Below are positions 7,066 to 8,939 of a DNA stretch of 8,939 nt, one piece after another. The stretch covers positions 1 through 8,939 of the forward strand of contig JBBTCW010000072.1 in the NCBI GenBank assembly GCA_038043025.1, read 5' to 3'. Position 1 is the stretch's first letter, and each line of letters starts with the position of its first letter. Below the pieces are notes generated by a model. It was given only the letters and a program-made list of their open reading frames with translations. It was not told the origin of the DNA and did no database searches. The stretch comes from O2-02-FULL-42-9 sp038043025 (lineage in GTDB: Bacteria > Pseudomonadota > Gammaproteobacteria > UBA12402). The position numbers were made by a program, and so were the translations under genes.

Positions 7066-7087
7066 TCCCGCGGCTTGCCGCGAGGGA
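7066..7087. repeat. GC-rich hairpin beside MITE copy 2
   Basis: The perfect arms CGCGGC (7069-7074) and GCCGCG (7077-7082) enclose a TT loop. The flanking TCCC and GGGA can extend the stem. There is no T-run on the plus strand, so this is not an ordinary terminator. Confidence 0.5.
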
Positions 7088-7105
7088 CATTACGCCTCTC
7101 GGATT

Positions 7106-7137
7106 CTCAAGGGGAGCGGGCGGGCGTTCCCCTTGAG
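7106..7137. repeat. 10-bp inverted repeat with GC-rich loop
   Basis: CTCAAGGGGA (7106-7115) pairs with TCCCCTTGAG (7128-7137) across a 12-base loop of G and C. A second TCCCCTTG at 7157-7164 could compete for the same partner. The run 7066-7225 is clearly more GC-rich than its surroundings and ends in a terminator, so it may be a small RNA or a decayed repeat unit. No coding frame is evident. Confidence 0.5.
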
Positions 7138-7192
7138 TCGCCGTCCGCGTGGTGAATCCCCTTGCAGGCGATCAATAAAAGAAATAAAAATA

Positions 7193-7225
7193 CCCCGTCC
7201 GCTTGCGGCGGGGATTTTTTATTTT
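7193..7225. terminator. Rho-independent terminator, probably bidirectional
   Basis: CCCCGTCCGC (7193-7202) pairs with GCGGCGGGG (7205-7213) with one bulged T, followed by ATTTTTTATTTT (7214-7225). On the minus strand the same stem is followed by a T-rich run (complement of 7176-7192). It lies between the plus-strand flavodoxin-GrpB gene and the convergent minus-strand hydrolase and can end transcripts from both. Confidence 0.8.
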
Positions 7226-7233
7226 GCTATTTT

Positions 7234-7401
7234 GTAATCGTTCACGCACTTATCCCAGGTGAACGATCAATGCCGTCAACTTAAGAAAAAAACCATGAGA
7301 TTTATCCAGCGTCGTTGCGATTTTTGTCGCAAATCAAGAGGTCGTTGATAAGAAATTAAACGATTGTTTGCTTAAGTTGACGGCATTGGGTGAACGGTTA
7401 C
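7234..7401. repeat. Ancestral hairpin interrupted by the 121-bp element
   Basis: GTAATCGTTCAC (7234-7245) is complementary to GTGAACGGTTAC (7390-7401) except for one wobble pair. Removing the element and one duplication copy (7268-7398 less the duplicate) brings the arms within about 13 bases of each other. This supports the insertion reading. The original hairpin may have been a terminator or small repeat downstream of the hydrolase gene. Confidence 0.5.
7268..7388. mobile_element. 121-bp inverted-repeat element (MITE-like) with 10-bp target duplication
   Basis: Perfect 18-bp ends, CAATGCCGTCAACTTAAG (7268-7285) and its complement (7371-7388), surround 85 bases without a gene; inside is a small hairpin TTGCGA/TCGCAA. 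Directly outside are GGTGAACGAT (7258-7267) and GGTGAACGGT (7389-7398), a target duplication matching at 9 of 10 bases. A 10-bp duplication is compatible with mobilisation by an IS4-like transposase, but no transposase is in the window. The sequence is unrelated to the 182-bp MITE. Confidence 0.75.
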
Positions 7402-7430
7402 CTGAAAAAACTGGCACAAAGCATAACTAA

Positions 7431-7594
7431 TTAATGCGAAGCAAAGTCAAACTTCATCAAAACCATTTCAATATCATGCCCTGTGCCTTCGCATAAAGTA
7501 AACGTATTCAGTTGATTCTGCACGCGAAAATCATCAACGGGAGCGTTGCTGTTACAATCGCTAGCGCGAAGTTTCGAATCGATTTTTTATTCAT
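7431..7594 (-). pseudogene. Small exported-protein gene, apparently frameshifted
   Basis: An ATG at 7594-7592 overlaps the TGA stop of the hydrolase (ATGA), which suggests translational coupling. It opens a 28-codon frame, MNKKSIRNFALAIVTATLPL then MIFACRIN, ending at 7508. This looks like a signal peptide or a weak lipobox (IFAC). Another frame continues to TAA at 7431 with a protein-like sequence (SNAPVDDFRVQNQLNTF, then TLCEGTGHDIEMVLMKFDF). A single frameshift near 7540 would join them into a secreted protein of about 55 residues. I do not recognise the family. It may instead be a genuine 28-residue peptide. Confidence 0.4.
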
Positions 7595-8886
7595 ATTTTT
7601 CTCGTTATTAACAAATAATTAAACACTTCGATGCCAAAGTATGCATTTCTTAAACTTGCATCCGAAACAACATCAGTCGCTGTTGTAATAATGAAATCTC
7701 TTTCTGGGAAGTACTGCCAATAATGAACATACCCCATTGTTTGTCCGCCTTTATCCCACGCTCCTCCTGGGAGGTCGAAACCAAATGCGCGTAATGGATA
7801 CCATTCCATTCCTAATGAAAACCCAGGTGTTTGAGGGTCTGGTGGTAATGGCGCACCATCTGCACCCACTAAAATTTTCATCTCTTGGAATTGCTTCTCT
7901 GGTAACAAACGATGCGTACTAAATAGAGCACGTGTCCATTTTGCTGTATCTTCTGCGGTAGAAATAACTCCCCCGCCAGAATTACAAAACGATCCTACTG
8001 CTTGGTTAGTCGTATCAGTGTTATAATATGAATCTGGAATTTCCCAATATCCGTGAACCATGTTTGATAGATGAGACGGAATTAAGTTCGGATCGTATAG
8101 AGTGTGTTTCAAACCTAGTGGTCGAGAAATTCTTGTTTCCAGATTTTCTTTGAAGGTTTTGTGCGTGACTCTTTCAATGATTAATCCAGCGAGCGTATAG
8201 TTGGTATTGGAATATTCAAGCTTAGTGCCAGGTGCAAAATCTGTATTGGGAATATGATAATAGGCGCGGTCAAGTACTTCTTTCCATGACAGGATGTGCT
8301 CAGGGTTGGTAAACATTTTATCAACAAATGCATCATCTGAATAATCGTATGCTCCACCAGTCATGTTCAATAATTGTTTTATCGTAATGTTTCCCCAACC
8401 AGAATATTCAGGTAAATATTTGCTAATTTTATCTTCAATGTTTAATTTACTTTCTGCTTCAAGCTGTAAAATTATTACTGCAGTTAATGTTTTTGTTACA
8501 CTCCCAATCTCGAACAAACTATTTTGATCGACCGGAACGCTGCTATTTTTCGCCATTGTGCCGCTATAAAAATTTAAAGTAGCATCACCTTTGTTGACTG
8601 TCATAGTCATTGCAGGAATATTATTTTTTATTCGGTAGTCATCCAATTTTTTTTGCAGATAAGTGCGGCAATTAAGATCACAAAAAGATTTATCTTCGGG
8701 ATTGGAGCCAGCATGTCCTGAAGCTGCAATGCCAATTCCCGCGCCTGCAACTGCACCGCCTGCAAGCAATGCTGCGGTTGAAGAAATATCTGAGGCATCT
8801 TCAGCATAAGATAATTGCGCAGAAAGAAAGCATGTGACTGCTAAAGTTGTAGTTATAAAAAACCGCAATGGTTTGTTCTTTTGCAT
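7591..8886 (-). CDS. Exported serine beta-lactamase-like hydrolase (class C / PF00144 fold)
   Basis: The product is 431 aa from the ATG at 8886, which has GGGA eight bases upstream; a TTG at 8892 is too close to that site. Residues 1-28 (KPLRFFITTTLAVTCFLSA, ending SYA) are a signal peptide, so it acts in the periplasm or outside. A Gly/Ala-rich stretch (38-60) follows, then FCDLNC (68-73), a possible disulfide. The catalytic domain holds the nucleophile motif SVTK (129-132, S129), YSN (225-227) and KGG (379-381), the three hallmarks of the serine beta-lactamase/DD-peptidase/esterase family. FEIGSVTKTLTA and LEYSNTNYTLAGLIIE are typical of the generic hydrolase branch, not of clinical AmpC, so beta-lactam resistance cannot be claimed. 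It may act as an esterase, a D-Ala peptidase or a secreted factor. It overlaps a small downstream frame by ATGA. The promoter probably lies at or beyond the window edge. Confidence 0.92.
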   Translation of the reverse strand: MQKNKPLRFFITTTLAVTCFLSAQLSYAEDASDISSTAALLAGGAVAGAGIGIAASGHAGSNPEDKSFCDLNCRTYLQKKLDDYRIKNNIPAMTMTVNKGDATLNFYSGTMAKNSSVPVDQNSLFEIGSVTKTLTAVIILQLEAESKLNIEDKISKYLPEYSGWGNITIKQLLNMTGGAYDYSDDAFVDKMFTNPEHILSWKEVLDRAYYHIPNTDFAPGTKLEYSNTNYTLAGLIIERVTHKTFKENLETRISRPLGLKHTLYDPNLIPSHLSNMVHGYWEIPDSYYNTDTTNQAVGSFCNSGGGVISTAEDTAKWTRALFSTHRLLPEKQFQEMKILVGADGAPLPPDPQTPGFSLGMEWYPLRAFGFDLPGGAWDKGGQTMGYVHYWQYFPERDFIITTATDVVSDASLRNAYFGIEVFNYLLITRKI

Positions 8887-8939
8887 ACCCAAATCCCGAT
8901 ATAGAAATTAAAATTAAGAATATTGAATCATATTTTGAG

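Noticed and set aside
7066..7225. 4.5S RNA, tmRNA or RNase P RNA
   Set aside because: The signature sequences of those RNAs, such as GGAAGGAAGC-like SRP loops, are absent.
7591..8886. AmpC-type resistance gene
   Set aside because: The SxxK, YxN and KGG motifs are shared by many esterases and peptidases, and the overall sequence is not close to known AmpC enzymes.

Overview
The window is AT-rich DNA from a bacterium, most likely a gammaproteobacterium of the Legionella/Coxiella type. That placement is an inference from the style of the PAS/hybrid kinase, the low GC and the mix of horizontally mobile genes; there is no rRNA or marker gene to confirm it. The window looks like an accessory region. 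It holds six well-supported genes, three short inverted-repeat mobile elements, and at least two gene remnants.

Left part (1-3425). Two genes lie on the minus strand: an ORF6N/PLD-like DNA-binding protein (67-978) and, upstream of it, a soluble hybrid histidine kinase with PAS, HisKA, HATPase and receiver domains (1224-3122). The gap between them carries a sigma70-like promoter, a triple 11-bp tandem repeat and a perfect 24-bp palindrome in front of the ORF6N gene. On the opposite strand the same gap holds a short stretch that matches part of the GrpB gene 5 kb away. The kinase diverges from the next operon across a spacer (3123-3425) with a good promoter for each direction.

Middle part (3426-7043). 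On the plus strand, an S-adenosylhomocysteine-hydrolase-like NAD-binding protein is followed 10 bases later by a Dph6/COG2102-type ATP-pyrophosphatase. The end of the Dph6-like gene, including its stop codon, is made of the terminal repeat of a 182-bp palindromic MITE. A second copy of this MITE, in inverted orientation and differing at only two bases, lies downstream. Between the two copies sits a single gene with its own promoter, coding for an apparent flavodoxin-GrpB fusion. The whole 5543-7043 block resembles a small composite unit.

Right part (7044-8939). After the second MITE come a GC-rich run of hairpins and a strong, probably bidirectional terminator. Next is a different 121-bp inverted-repeat element with a near-perfect 10-bp target duplication, sitting in one arm of an older hairpin. 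Then come the remains of a small secreted-protein gene on the minus strand, which overlaps (ATGA) the stop of an exported serine beta-lactamase-like hydrolase (7591-8886).

Functionally, the kinase, the hydrolase and the ORF6N gene look independent. The SAHH-like and Dph6-like genes probably act in one pathway on an unknown substrate, because bacteria have no diphthamide.
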